64,000 nucleotides of DNA from CAYOSF01 sp964406605 (GTDB taxonomy: Bacteria > Chloroflexota > Dehalococcoidia > DSTF01 > RBG-16-68-14): the NCBI GenBank assembly GCA_964406605.1, contig CAYOSF010000004.1, positions 243,587 through 307,586 on the forward strand, written 5' to 3'. Numbering within the stretch: the first letter of the stretch is position 1; each line of letters starts with the position of its first letter. Shown piece after piece: positions 33,954-42,853 of the stretch. The notes below the pieces were generated by a model. It worked only from the letters and a program-made list of their open reading frames with translations. It was not told the DNA's origin and searched no databases. A program made the position numbers and the translations under genes.

Positions 33954-35306
33954 ATGGAGCCGCAGGTCCGCTACTGCACAACGAAGGACGGTGTCCGCAT
34001 TGCGTACAGTGTCGAGGGCAAGGGCCCGCCGCTCGTCATGACCCCGGTCTTCCTCGAGTCGTTCTCATTTCACCACTTGCTCGCAGAATTCGACCAGTTC
34101 CTGAAGCGGCTGCGGTCCGTGCGGCGGGTGGCGCTTTACGATGCGCGCGGGACAGGTCTCTCGCAGCGCGATGCCCATGGCGGCCTCGACGCAGCAATGC
34201 TGGATATGGAGGCGGTCGTCGAGACCTGTGGGGAACCTGCTGCCCTGTGGGCGAACATGACGTACTCGATCCCGGCGATCCGTCTTGCGAACGCTCGACC
34301 GGACATGGTCGAACGGCTCGTGCTATTTGCGTCCATGGCGCGGCGGGCCGACGCTTTCCCAGATGACATGCTACATAGCTTCATCGAGCTGGCGCGATCG
34401 AACTGGCCTCTGGCTGCTCAGACCTTCGGCGACATGTCGACCCGACAGGCCGACCCCGCGGCCGGGCTGCGCTGGGGCGAGATCTACCGCGAGTCAACGT
34501 CGGCCGAAGCCGTTGCACACCTGCTCACCGCTGCCATCGAGCACGACGACGACATTCGCGACGATTTGGCTGGAGTCACGGCACCAACGCTAGTGTTGCA
34601 CCGGAAAGGTGACTTGAATGTGCCGCTGGAGTTGGGCCAGCAGATCGCGGCGGGCATCCCCGACGCCCTATTCGTCCCGCTGGACGGTGTGATTACGGCC
34701 TACCCCATGGGCGATCAGGAGCAGGTGCTGCGTGCGGCTTTGCCGTTCCTCGGAGGCGCTGCATCCACCCCTGCCGGCGAACTCGACCGAAAGGTATCCG
34801 GCCTCGCGACCATCCTCTTCACCGATATCGAGGCCTCCACCGCCCTCACCGACCGCCTGGGTGACGCCAAGGCTCGGGACATCCTCCGTACGCACGAGCG
34901 CATCGTGCGGGAGGCGCTGCGCACCCACGGCGGCTCGGAGGTGAAGACGATGGGCGACGGCTTCATGGCGTCGTTCTCGTCGGCGACGAAGGCGCTGGAG
35001 TGCGCCATCGCCGTGCAGCGGGCGTTCGAGGAGCACAACGAGACGGCGGAGGAGCCGATCAAGGTGCGGGTAGGGCTGAACGCCGGGGAGCCGATAGCGG
35101 AGGAGGAGGACCTGTTCGGGACGGCAGTGATCCGGGCGGCGCGGATAGCGGCGTTGGCTGCGGGGGGTGAGATCCTGGTGGCGAACGTGGTGCGGGAGCT
35201 ATCGGAGGGGAAAGGCTTCCTGTTTTCAGACCGAGGGGACACGGCGCTGCGCGGGTTCGAGGACCCGGTGCGGCTGTTCGAGGTGCGCTGGCGGGAACCC
35301 CGGTAG
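33954..35306 (+). CDS. Alpha/beta-hydrolase-like domain fused to class III cyclase (tandem paralogue)
   Basis: A 450-residue paralogue of the preceding gene, 15 bp downstream. The cyclase domains differ at only about 13 of ~163 positions and are identical over roughly the last 70 residues, whereas the hydrolase-like domains are strongly diverged. Here the elbow region reads WANMTYS, again without GxSxG. The cyclase has TILFTDIEASTALT and VKTMGDGFMASF. ATG 33954 follows an AGGAGACAGGAAGGG leader also seen before the relic at 36927. The pair suggests duplication followed by change of the sensing domain, with conversion keeping the cyclases alike. Confidence 0.85.
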   Translation: MEPQVRYCTTKDGVRIAYSVEGKGPPLVMTPVFLESFSFHHLLAEFDQFLKRLRSVRRVALYDARGTGLSQRDAHGGLDAAMLDMEAVVETCGEPAALWANMTYSIPAIRLANARPDMVERLVLFASMARRADAFPDDMLHSFIELARSNWPLAAQTFGDMSTRQADPAAGLRWGEIYRESTSAEAVAHLLTAAIEHDDDIRDDLAGVTAPTLVLHRKGDLNVPLELGQQIAAGIPDALFVPLDGVITAYPMGDQEQVLRAALPFLGGAASTPAGELDRKVSGLATILFTDIEASTALTDRLGDAKARDILRTHERIVREALRTHGGSEVKTMGDGFMASFSSATKALECAIAVQRAFEEHNETAEEPIKVRVGLNAGEPIAEEEDLFGTAVIRAARIAALAAGGEILVANVVRELSEGKGFLFSDRGDTALRGFEDPVRLFEVRWREPR

Positions 35307-35370
35307 GCGCTGCCGGAAACGGCGTACCGTGCGCTACAATCCCACCACTGCTAGCCGTGAAGTGGGCACA

Positions 35371-36771
35371 ATGAATACACGCATAATAGCATTGGCAGTG
35401 GTGGCTCTATCGATGTTGGCGGCGACGCCGCTCTCCATGCAGCCGGAATCGGGGCGGGCGGCGGGCGCTGCCGTTGCCGTCACGGTGGGTGGTTCGCCGG
35501 GCTCCGGCCATAGCTGCGCTCTGACGCCCGCGGGCGGCGTCAAGTGCTGGGGCCACAACGTCTACGGCCAGTTGGGGGACGGGACGGCCGTCAACCGATA
35601 TGCTCCGGTGGACGTGGTCGGTCTCAGCGGTGGTGTCGTCTCCATCACCGCCGGGCGGTACCACACCTGCGCGTTGATGGGTACCGGCGGGGTGAAGTGC
35701 TGGGGCGACAACTTCTATGGACAGCTTGGGGACGGCACCACAACCATGCGGTACACGCCCGTGAACGTCACCGGTTTGACCAGCGGCGTCGTCGCCGTCA
35801 GTGCCGGCGATCTACACACGTGCGCGTTGACCGGCACAGGCGCCGTCAAGTGCTGGGGCAGCAACTACTCGGGCCAGATCGGAGACGGAACCAACACGGA
35901 CCGACATGCCCCGGTGAGCGTATCGGGGCTGACGAGCGGCATCGCCTACATCGCGGCAGGGGGCTCCCACACCTGCGCCATACCTGCAGCAGCGCCTGCC
36001 AAGTGCTGGGGCGACAACGGCTACGGGCAGCTCGGCGACGGGACGACCACGGACCGCAGCGCCCCGGTGAATGTGGTCGGGCTGAGCAGCCACATAGGCC
36101 AGATCGCAGCTGGGACCAGGCACACGTGCGCGCTCACGGCCATGGGTGGCGTGCTGTGCTGGGGCCAGAACTCCCACGGGCAGGTCGGAGACGGCACGAC
36201 CACGCACCGGACCACGCCCCGGACCGTCTGCGCCGACGCCGCCTGCGGTTCACCGTTGTACGGGGTGACCGTGGCGGCTGGATACAGCCACACGTGCGCC
36301 CTCACCGGCGCCGGCGGTCTGCTCTGCTGGGGGGATAACAGTTTTGGAGAGATCGGTGACGGGTCGACCACGGATCACACGACGCCGGTCGGCGCGGCCG
36401 GCCTGGCAACGGGCGTGCAGGCCGTGGCCGCCGGCGATGAGCATACCTGCGCCGTTACGACCGACGGCGGGGCGAAGTGCTGGGGCGCCAACTTCTTCGG
36501 CCAGGTGGGCGACGGCACAACCAGCCACCGGGCGACTCCAAGGGACGTTGTGGGGATGCTGGGAAAGGCGGGGGGAGCCCGGGGAGACGTCAACTGTGAC
36601 GGCCTCATCAACAGCATCGACGCCGCGCTCGTCCTCCAACTCAGTGCCGGCCTGGTCGTGTCACTGCCGTGCCACAACGCCGGGGACGTGAACCAGGACG
36701 GCAGGATCAACGCCATAGACGCTGCGCTCATCTTGCAGATCGAAGCGGGGCTCACGGCGCCGATCCTGTAG
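35371..36771 (+). CDS. Secreted RCC1-repeat protein with C-terminal dockerin-like domain
   Basis: The 466-residue protein starts with a signal peptide (IIALAVVALSMLAATPLSM, cleavage near residue 25-35). It then has about seven RCC1-type repeats of ~50 residues, each with HTCAL, G-KCWG and GQLGDGT-type motifs, predicting a seven-blade beta-propeller. The last ~65 residues have two dockerin-like loops, GDVNCDGLINSID and GDVNQDGRINAID. The protein is exported and possibly attached to a cohesin-bearing partner not seen here. It is closely related to the partial gene at 1-696. TACAAT at 35335-35340 may be its -10 element. Confidence 0.88.
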   Translation: MNTRIIALAVVALSMLAATPLSMQPESGRAAGAAVAVTVGGSPGSGHSCALTPAGGVKCWGHNVYGQLGDGTAVNRYAPVDVVGLSGGVVSITAGRYHTCALMGTGGVKCWGDNFYGQLGDGTTTMRYTPVNVTGLTSGVVAVSAGDLHTCALTGTGAVKCWGSNYSGQIGDGTNTDRHAPVSVSGLTSGIAYIAAGGSHTCAIPAAAPAKCWGDNGYGQLGDGTTTDRSAPVNVVGLSSHIGQIAAGTRHTCALTAMGGVLCWGQNSHGQVGDGTTTHRTTPRTVCADAACGSPLYGVTVAAGYSHTCALTGAGGLLCWGDNSFGEIGDGSTTDHTTPVGAAGLATGVQAVAAGDEHTCAVTTDGGAKCWGANFFGQVGDGTTSHRATPRDVVGMLGKAGGARGDVNCDGLINSIDAALVLQLSAGLVVSLPCHNAGDVNQDGRINAIDAALILQIEAGLTAPIL

Positions 36772-36793
36772 CAGCGTGGCCGGGCGGGAGCCG

Positions 36794-36883
36794 GCCGCCG
36801 GCGGGGACCTGCACTTCTCCGACCTGGAATCGGTGGAGCCGAAAGGTTTCGGGGAGCCGGTCAGGTTGTACGAGGTGAGATGA
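36794..36883 (+). pseudogene. Relic of a class III cyclase C-terminus
   Basis: In frame with the TGA at 36881, this stretch encodes DLHFSDLESVEPKGFGEPVR and then LYEVR, matching the end of the cyclase domains upstream (FLFSDRG, LRGFEDPVRLFEVR). No start or catalytic part precedes it. It is followed at ~36903-36929 by a GGGAGACAGG...GGAAGGGTGATGGAG leader nearly the same as that before the gene at 33954, after which the frame soon stops. This suggests a decayed or recombined third module. Confidence 0.65.
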
Positions 36884-37003
36884 TGGGAGGAAGGGTAGCC
36901 CTGGGAGACAGGAGACAGGAAGGGTGATGGAGTCCTCGAAGCACGTACGCAATAGCAACCGTTGTCATCTCGTGGTGCCCATGATCGGGTGGAGTGTGGT
37001 GCG

Positions 37004-38587
37004 ATGACCAGTGTGTCGGTCGCAGAGGATGCCGCTATCGCGCGCAACGGGTCACGTCTCGGGCGTCTCAACGCTGGAATAATCATCGTTCTGGGAATGG
37101 CGGCAGGAGTCGCGCTCCTAGAGATCATCGTCAATGCGCTCCAACCCTACGGCTATTTTCGCGACGAGCTCTACTACGTGGCCTGCAGCGATCGCCTGGC
37201 GTTCGGCTACGTCGACCATCCGCCCCTCGTCCCCGCGCTCATACGTGTGATAACCACCATCGCCGGCGATTCGATCGGCGTACTCCGTTTCTTGCCGGCG
37301 GTCGTCTTCGCTTCCATCATGGTGCTCATCGGTTTCATGGCGCGGGAGTTTGGAGGGGGCTGGCGGGCGATGATGCTGGCGGTCACGGGAGCCGCCATCG
37401 CACCCGTGTACCTCCTCTCCAGCAGCTCGATATCTCCCATAGTGTTCGACCACCTAGTCTGGGCGATCTGCGCATTCCTCCTCCTGCGGCTCCTCAAGAC
37501 GGGCGACGCGCGCTACTGGGTAGCCATCGGCGTGACGATAGGGATCGGACTGGAGACCAAACACAACGCCGCGTTCCTCGCGATCGCCGTGGCGGCCGGG
37601 ACACTGCTGACGTCCAACCGGAAGTACCTGCGGAGCCGCTATCTGTGGGCAGGGGCGGGACTTGCCCTGCTGATCGCGCTGCCCCACCTGCTATGGCAGA
37701 TCAGCAACGGCTGGCCGACGCTGGAGTTCGCCGAGAACGCGTCGTCGGGGAAGAACGCCATGGGAGACCTGGTGGACTTGCCGCTGATGCAGATCGTAGG
37801 CATGCACCCGCTCACGTTGCCGATATGGGCGGCCGGCCTCTGGTGGACGTTGTTCTCGTCTGAAGGCAAGCGCTACCGGATGCTTGGGCTGCTGTGGGTA
37901 GTTCCTTTCGTGTTGTTTCTGATTCAGGGCGGCTCCCGCCCCGACTACCTGACGCCGGCCTATCCGGCGTTGCTGGCCGGAGGTGCAGTCGCCATCGAAC
38001 GCTGGCGGCCCTTCGCCCGCAGTGTGTGGGTGCCGGTGGCGGCGGTGGTCGTGATGGCCGCGGGCGGGTTCGCGCTGTTGCCCCTCAGCGTACCCGTGTT
38101 GCCGGTGGATCGGGCGGAGTCGTATGTCCGCGCCATCGGCCTCGACGAAATGGAGATCGAGGAAGGGAAGACGTCGGTGCTGCCCCAGTGGCTCGCCGAC
38201 CGCTTCGGCTGGCACGAAATGACGGCGAAGGTGGCCGAGGTCTACGGGTCCCTGCCTGAGCAGGAGCGGGCGCGGGCGACGATCCTGACCGGCAACTACG
38301 GCGAGGCAAGCGCCATCAACTTCTACGGCGACGAGTACGGGTTGCCCGAGGCGATCAGCGGTCACAACAATTACTACCTGTGGGGTCCCGGTGACGCGAC
38401 GGGTGAGCTGGTAATCGCGGTCGGGTTTGACGAAGAGTTCTTGCGCGAGCATTTCGACAGCGTCGAACGGGCGGCGGTCTTCTTCTGCGACCATTGCACG
38501 AGCGAGGAAACGGACCTGCCGATCTACGTCCTCCGGGGTCGGCGGCCACTCGACGAGATGTGGTCAGACTTCAAGAACTACAACTAA
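37004..38587 (+). CDS. GT39/PMT-type membrane glycosyltransferase
   Basis: The 527-residue protein has about ten hydrophobic segments in its first ~380 residues and a soluble C-terminal domain. The first extracytoplasmic loop contains YFRDELYYVACSDRLAFGYVDHPPL, with the Asp-Glu pair and the DHPP motif of dolichyl/undecaprenyl-phosphate sugar transferases (PMT_2-type). ETKHNAAFL and GGSRPDYLTPAYPALLAGG are further family motifs. Such enzymes move a sugar from a polyprenyl carrier to protein, lipid or a glycan. The acceptor is unknown. ATG 37004 has GGAG 9-12 bases upstream. Confidence 0.85.
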   Translation: MTSVSVAEDAAIARNGSRLGRLNAGIIIVLGMAAGVALLEIIVNALQPYGYFRDELYYVACSDRLAFGYVDHPPLVPALIRVITTIAGDSIGVLRFLPAVVFASIMVLIGFMAREFGGGWRAMMLAVTGAAIAPVYLLSSSSISPIVFDHLVWAICAFLLLRLLKTGDARYWVAIGVTIGIGLETKHNAAFLAIAVAAGTLLTSNRKYLRSRYLWAGAGLALLIALPHLLWQISNGWPTLEFAENASSGKNAMGDLVDLPLMQIVGMHPLTLPIWAAGLWWTLFSSEGKRYRMLGLLWVVPFVLFLIQGGSRPDYLTPAYPALLAGGAVAIERWRPFARSVWVPVAAVVVMAAGGFALLPLSVPVLPVDRAESYVRAIGLDEMEIEEGKTSVLPQWLADRFGWHEMTAKVAEVYGSLPEQERARATILTGNYGEASAINFYGDEYGLPEAISGHNNYYLWGPGDATGELVIAVGFDEEFLREHFDSVERAAVFFCDHCTSEETDLPIYVLRGRRPLDEMWSDFKNYN

Positions 38588-38797
38588 ATGCGCGCGCCCC
38601 CACCGCCCGGCGTGTCCTCTATCCGAATCAGGCCACGCCGGTTCATTCTTTGAGGCATCTGACGAAGCCGCTCAGGCGGAGCCGGGGCAGACACCAGCGG
38701 TGAATGGTGTGGGGCGGCCGGCAGCCTGGAACTAGAGCTCCGGTCGGTCTAGCATAGAGATCGGTGCCGCTCATGGTGCGGGCCGGACGAGCATACG

Positions 38798-39091
38798 ATG
38801 AAGCTTGCTGTGGCAATCGTTCAGGAGGAAGACGCCGACAGGGCCGTGGATGAGCTGATCGCGTGCAGCCTGCCGGTAACGAGAATCGCCACAACGGGCG
38901 GGTATCTCCGCACGGGCAACGCGACGTTGCTGATGGCGCTTCACGACCATCAGTTGGAGCAGGCGACCGAAATCCTGAAGCGCGTGTGCAAGCGAAGGGA
39001 GCGGGCCGCCAGCAGAGGGAACGGCGGCAAAGCGACAGTCGGCGGCGCCGTGATCTTCCTCCTGCAGCTCGACGGCCTGATTAGAATCTAG
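38798..39091 (+). CDS. darA: Cyclic-di-AMP receptor, PII-like (DarA/PstA family)
   Basis: The 97-residue protein matches the DarA/PstA (DUF970) family of trimeric PII-like proteins that bind cyclic di-AMP. Family motifs are the start MKLAVAIVQEEDADRAVDELI, the VTRIATTGGYLRTGNATLLMAL core with the ligand-binding TTGG-L-GN loop, and VGGAVIFLLQLDG near the end. Length is slightly shorter than the usual ~109 residues because the B-loop is reduced. Targets of the family are largely unknown. There is no strong Shine-Dalgarno site. Its presence implies a diadenylate cyclase elsewhere. Confidence 0.88.
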   Translation: MKLAVAIVQEEDADRAVDELIACSLPVTRIATTGGYLRTGNATLLMALHDHQLEQATEILKRVCKRRERAASRGNGGKATVGGAVIFLLQLDGLIRI

Positions 39092-39381
39092 TCGCGGGCG
39101 GAACGCCTTGATCCCGCCGGCCGGACGCACGCGGGATGGTTCCGGAATGCCCGTGCGCTCGCGCCGGCCCGAGCGCCGCCTGGGACGGACGCGCCCTAGG
39201 GTTCTGGGCCGGGCTGGCTTCCGGCAGTCGGCCGGGGGTCCGGCCTGCTCTCTTCCTTGGGATGTTGTTGCTGGCCGGCGGGCCTGCCGCCAATTCTTCG
39301 CCGACTACTTGATCTCCGTGATGCGCTTCCCGACGGCCGGGTGGTACGCTGGCACCCCAGGTGGAGCAACTCTCTGCCTTT

Positions 39382-39422
39382 GCCCGCGCCGGGTTTCCCC
39401 GCCACCAGCACCCGGCGCGGGC
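39382..39422 (+). terminator. Strong hairpin, candidate intrinsic terminator
   Basis: A perfect 13 bp stem GCCCGCGCCGGGT/ACCCGGCGCGGGC with a 15 nt loop is followed on the plus strand by ATCCTTTGATTTT. It lies in the 552 bp gap 39092-39643, nearly 300 bp after darA. No gene is supported in that gap. Confidence 0.5.
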
Positions 39423-39643
39423 ATCCTTTGATTTTGTCGGAGGCCGCGGCAGCATCGAGGCCTTCGCTCCGGTATTCGTGGCCCCGGACGCTGCGCGGCT
39501 CGTAACGAAGTCGGGGCCCGCATGAGCGACGCCGTTTGTACCGCTGACCGGTGCTGCGCCAGAATGGAAGTACAGTAGCGAACGTCGCGACGCACTGCCT
39601 GCACGTGGCGCTCTCCAGCCAGGCTCAGCGCGAGGAGGATGTC

Positions 39644-40651
39644 GTGGAGTACCGGTCTTTGGGAAGAACAGGAGTCAAGGTGAGCAGCCTGTGCCTGGGT
39701 TGCATGATGTTCGGTGGCAGGGCCGACCCTTCTGAGTCGGAGCGGATCATCGATCGCTCTCTGGAGGCGGGCATCAACTTCCTGGACACCGCGAACGTCT
39801 ACGGCAGAGGCCGAAGCGAAGAGGTGACCGGTGCGGCGTTGAAGCGCAACGGCCGGCGGCATGAGGTCGTTCTGGCCACCAAGGTGCACGCCAGGATGGG
39901 AGAGGGAGTCAACGACCTGGGCAACAGCCGCCGCCATATCATCGAGCAGTGCGAGGCGAGCCTGAGCCGTCTGCAAACGGACTACATCGATCTCTACCAG
40001 CTCCACCGGCCCCAGGCCGACATCCCGATCGACGAGACGTTGCGCGCTCTCGACGACCTGATCCGGTCAGGCAAGGTGCGCTACATAGGCACCAGCACCT
40101 ACGCCGCGTGGCAGCTCGTCGAATCGCTGTGGACGGCGAAGGAGCTGGGCCTGCACCGCTTCGTGTGCGAGCAGCCGCCGTACAATCTCCTCGACCGGCG
40201 CGTGGAACGCGAGTTGCTGCCGATGGCGAGGACCTACGGTTTCGGAGTGATCCCGTGGAGCCCGCTGGGCGGCGGCCTGCTCACCGGCAAGTACAAGCGG
40301 GGTGAGGAACCGCCTTCCGACAGTCGCTTCGCGGGTTACGAGAACAACCCGATCCAGCGCCGCCGAATGACCGAACGCATCTTCGACGTCGTTGAGGGGC
40401 TCCAGCCGCTGGCGGAGGCCAAGGGCGCGCCGCTATCGCAGTTGGCGCTCGCCTGGTGCATGGCGCAGCCGGGCGTGACCAGCCCGATCATCGGCCCGCG
40501 CAGCATGGAGCAGCTGGAGGACAACCTGGGTGCGCTCGACGTGAGCCTGAGTGTCGAGGAGCTGGCGCAGATCGACCAGGTTGCTCCTCGCGGCGACGCC
40601 GTGGCCCCGTTCTACGAAGCGGACTTCGGCCCGCACCCGTTCAGGGTGTAG
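39644..40651 (+). CDS. Aldo/keto reductase
   Basis: The 335-residue NADPH-dependent TIM barrel belongs to the aldo/keto reductase superfamily (YghZ/Kvbeta-like). The catalytic tetrad is visible: Asp and Tyr in FLDTANVYGRGRSEE, Lys in VVLATKVH, and His in YQLHRPQ. NADPH contacts lie in TSPIIGPRSMEQLEDNLGAL. The start is GTG at 39644, five bases after GAGGAGG; 31 extra codons upstream have no family resemblance. Substrate unknown; it stands alone and is convergent with the Yip1 gene. Confidence 0.9.
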   Translation: MEYRSLGRTGVKVSSLCLGCMMFGGRADPSESERIIDRSLEAGINFLDTANVYGRGRSEEVTGAALKRNGRRHEVVLATKVHARMGEGVNDLGNSRRHIIEQCEASLSRLQTDYIDLYQLHRPQADIPIDETLRALDDLIRSGKVRYIGTSTYAAWQLVESLWTAKELGLHRFVCEQPPYNLLDRRVERELLPMARTYGFGVIPWSPLGGGLLTGKYKRGEEPPSDSRFAGYENNPIQRRRMTERIFDVVEGLQPLAEAKGAPLSQLALAWCMAQPGVTSPIIGPRSMEQLEDNLGALDVSLSVEELAQIDQVAPRGDAVAPFYEADFGPHPFRV

Positions 40652-40712
40652 ACGTCCGTACCCGGCTGAAGGCGGCGGGAGACAGGGGAGTCGTCGTCAG
40701 CCCGTTCGTCTG

Positions 40713-41249
40713 CTAGAGGACGAGGGCAACCGCGAACGTCAGCACGAAGGAGACGACGACCAGCGTCAGCCAGCTCGCGAGCGCGGTCATGACGGCCGAC
40801 CAGAGGTCGAAGTCCAGAGCGTGTCTGATCGCTACCACCGTCGCGGCAAGCGTCCACACCATCACCATGAGGCCGAGGCCCAGGCCGACCGTCGGGATGA
40901 TGCCGATCACTAGAAGGAGCCGCGGTGTGTTGGCGAAGCCGAGCGTCCTCAGCAGCTCGCCCCAGGTCGATGACGTGGCCGGCGCCCGGAACCAGTTGGT
41001 GCCGACCCAGTAGGCGACGTAGGCGTAGACCGCCCAGCCGATCAGCGCGGTGACGATCCCCACCGCGAGGCCGGGCGGGCCTCCTCGAAGCGCCCCGATG
41101 CCGGCGGCGATGGCACCGAGAACCACCACCAGCAGTGCCTGGAGAGTGGCCCCGGTGTCGTGCTCCACCTCTTCGTATGCGCTGCCGTTCAGGAGCGCGG
41201 CGCCGACCATGCGGTCGGTGAGCGTGCGCTGCTGCGTCAGTTCGGCCAT
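40713..41249 (-). CDS. Yip1-family membrane protein
   Basis: The 178-residue protein begins with a short cytoplasmic segment ending YEEVEHDTGATLQALLVVVLGAIAAGI and has about five transmembrane segments. YVGTNWF, the TWGELLRTLGFANTPRLL motif and the C-terminal hydrophobic pair are typical of bacterial Yip1-domain proteins. Their role is not established; some associate with membrane trafficking or transport. The ATG at 41249 has a GAGGAGG site. It is the only gene in its unit. Confidence 0.8.
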   Translation of the reverse strand: MAELTQQRTLTDRMVGAALLNGSAYEEVEHDTGATLQALLVVVLGAIAAGIGALRGGPPGLAVGIVTALIGWAVYAYVAYWVGTNWFRAPATSSTWGELLRTLGFANTPRLLLVIGIIPTVGLGLGLMVMVWTLAATVVAIRHALDFDLWSAVMTALASWLTLVVVSFVLTFAVALVL

Positions 41250-41432
41250 CGTTGTCCTCCTCGGTGCGCTGGTCCCCGGTCGAAGCGACCGTCGGACCTC
41301 GGCGGTCTCACGTAGACTATCGACCGGAACGCCGCTCTGGAGAACCGCTAGTTCATTCGTGCATGCGCGTGGGAGGCGCGGACGCCCGTGACTAGGTCCG
41401 GCGGACGAGGTGTCGAACGGGGAAGGCGGGTG

Positions 41433-42173
41433 TCAGTTCCGCAAGGAGGCGTCGTCCTGCGGATCGTACCCGAGCTCTTGTTGCGCGTTGGAGATGTCCC
41501 AGAACATTCCCTTGTTCTTCGAGACGCCGTAGTAGACGCCGAAGCCGACATCCGACAGGAGGCTCTTGCGCACCAACTGGACCAGGTCTCGGTGGCTCAG
41601 CCACGTCTTCATGCATCTCTCGTCGTGGGTCGGGTCGTCGTCCGGGAGGACGCTGCCGATCCTCAGGCAGACCGATTGCAGCCCGTACAGCTCGTAGTAC
41701 TGGCGGGCGAGCGCCTCACCGAAGACCTTGCTGGTGCCGTAGTGGCCGTCTGGTCGCACCGGGTCGGTGACGCCGATCTTCCTGGGATCGGCCTCCTTGT
41801 GCAGCACCCGGGGGAGGCCCTCGTAGGCGCCGGTAGCGTGGTTCGAGCTGGCGAAAACGACCTTCTTGGCTCCGTGGCGCCTGGCGCATTCGTAGGTGTT
41901 GTAGGTGCCTACGATGTTGTTCTTGAGGATCGAGTCCCAGTCCCCATCGACCCGCGGGTCCGCGGCGAGATGGACCACGTACTCAATCGAGCCTATGCTC
42001 CCGAACGCGCAGTCCAGCGCCGCGAAGTCCGAGACGTCCGCCCGGAGCGTCCTCTCATCCGGCTTCCCGGTGAAATCCACGCCGTAGACATCGAAGGAGT
42101 CCGACAGGGCGTTCGTCAGGATGCTCCCGATCCTGCCTCGCGAGCCGGTGATCAGCGTTCTAGGATGATTCAT
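41433..42173 (-). CDS. NAD-dependent epimerase/dehydratase (uronate dehydrogenase-like SDR)
   Basis: The 246-residue extended short-chain dehydrogenase has the NAD-binding motif TLITGSRGRIGSIL, the VVHLAADPRVDGDWDSILKNNIVGTYN region, a serine in VFASSNHATG and the YGTSKVFGE catalytic YxxxK. This pattern is closest to bacterial uronate dehydrogenases, which oxidise glucuronate or galacturonate to the lactone; related sugar epimerases are possible. The length is near that of uronate dehydrogenases (~265). It lies divergent to sixA with 132 bp between starts. Confidence 0.82.
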   Translation of the reverse strand: MNHPRTLITGSRGRIGSILTNALSDSFDVYGVDFTGKPDERTLRADVSDFAALDCAFGSIGSIEYVVHLAADPRVDGDWDSILKNNIVGTYNTYECARRHGAKKVVFASSNHATGAYEGLPRVLHKEADPRKIGVTDPVRPDGHYGTSKVFGEALARQYYELYGLQSVCLRIGSVLPDDDPTHDERCMKTWLSHRDLVQLVRKSLLSDVGFGVYYGVSKNKGMFWDISNAQQELGYDPQDDASLRN

Positions 42174-42305
42174 CTCGGTGACTCCCTCGGCGTCCTCAGG
42201 ATTCTATCACCGGCCGGGCGTCACACGCTTCCTCGTGGGGGCTTCCGCTGCTATCATGCTCTCCCGCCCGAGGACGAGGCAGGAGCCGAAAGGGACGGCA
42301 AGGAC

Positions 42306-42770
42306 ATGAATCTGTACCTGGTGCAGCACGCCAAGGCCCGCGACGAATCGAAGGACCCGGAGCGTCACCTCTCGAAACGAGGCCGGGAGGCAATCCGGAA
42401 GACGGCCGCGTTCGCCGCGGATCGGGCGGCCGTTCGGGTCGAGAGGATCCTGCACAGCGGGAAGACGAGGGCGCAGGAGACGGCGGAGGCGCTGGCGGAG
42501 GCGTTGCGGCCGCCGCTCGGCGTCGAGGCGACCGACGGCCTCGATCCGATGGCGGACCCAAAGGTGTGGGCTGGACGCTTGGCCGAGAGCGAGGAAGACC
42601 TGATGCTGGTCGGTCACCTGCCCCACATGGGCCGGTTGGCCTCACTCCTGGTCTGCGGGGACGCGGACAACCCGGTCGTGACTTTCCAGACGGGAGGGAT
42701 CGTCTGCCTCCAACGCGATCAGGAGGGGGAATGGTCGGTCGCGTGGATGGTGGTGCCTGAGGTGCTGTAG
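42306..42770 (+). CDS. sixA: Phosphohistidine phosphatase SixA-like
   Basis: The 154-residue histidine phosphatase has the N-terminal catalytic motif LVQHAKA with His8, arginine in HSGKTRAQETAEAL and a second histidine in LVGHLPHMGRLASLL. Length and motif order match SixA, which removes phosphate from phosphohistidine proteins. ATG 42306 is preceded by AAAGGGA farther upstream. A long open frame extends upstream but covers the divergent gene's antisense, so it is disregarded. Confidence 0.87.
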   Translation: MNLYLVQHAKARDESKDPERHLSKRGREAIRKTAAFAADRAAVRVERILHSGKTRAQETAEALAEALRPPLGVEATDGLDPMADPKVWAGRLAESEEDLMLVGHLPHMGRLASLLVCGDADNPVVTFQTGGIVCLQRDQEGEWSVAWMVVPEVL

Positions 42771-42853
42771 GGGCGCGGGCTCGGGCGATGTCGGCTCACT
42801 GGCCCGGCACTAGCAGAGCCAGCTCGGTGAGTATGCCCTAACATGCTACGTTC

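Noticed and set aside
39339..39347. GGGTGGTAC, resembling the T-box antiterminator core, 35 bp before a terminator-like hairpin
   Set aside because: The second helix of the antiterminator and the stem I motifs are missing, and the next gene is an aldo/keto reductase rather than an aminoacyl-tRNA synthetase or amino-acid gene.
39196..39411. 71-codon minus-strand frame with a Walker A-like GKPGAGKG
   Set aside because: The motif arises from the GC-rich hairpin at 39382-39422; no other NTPase motif follows.
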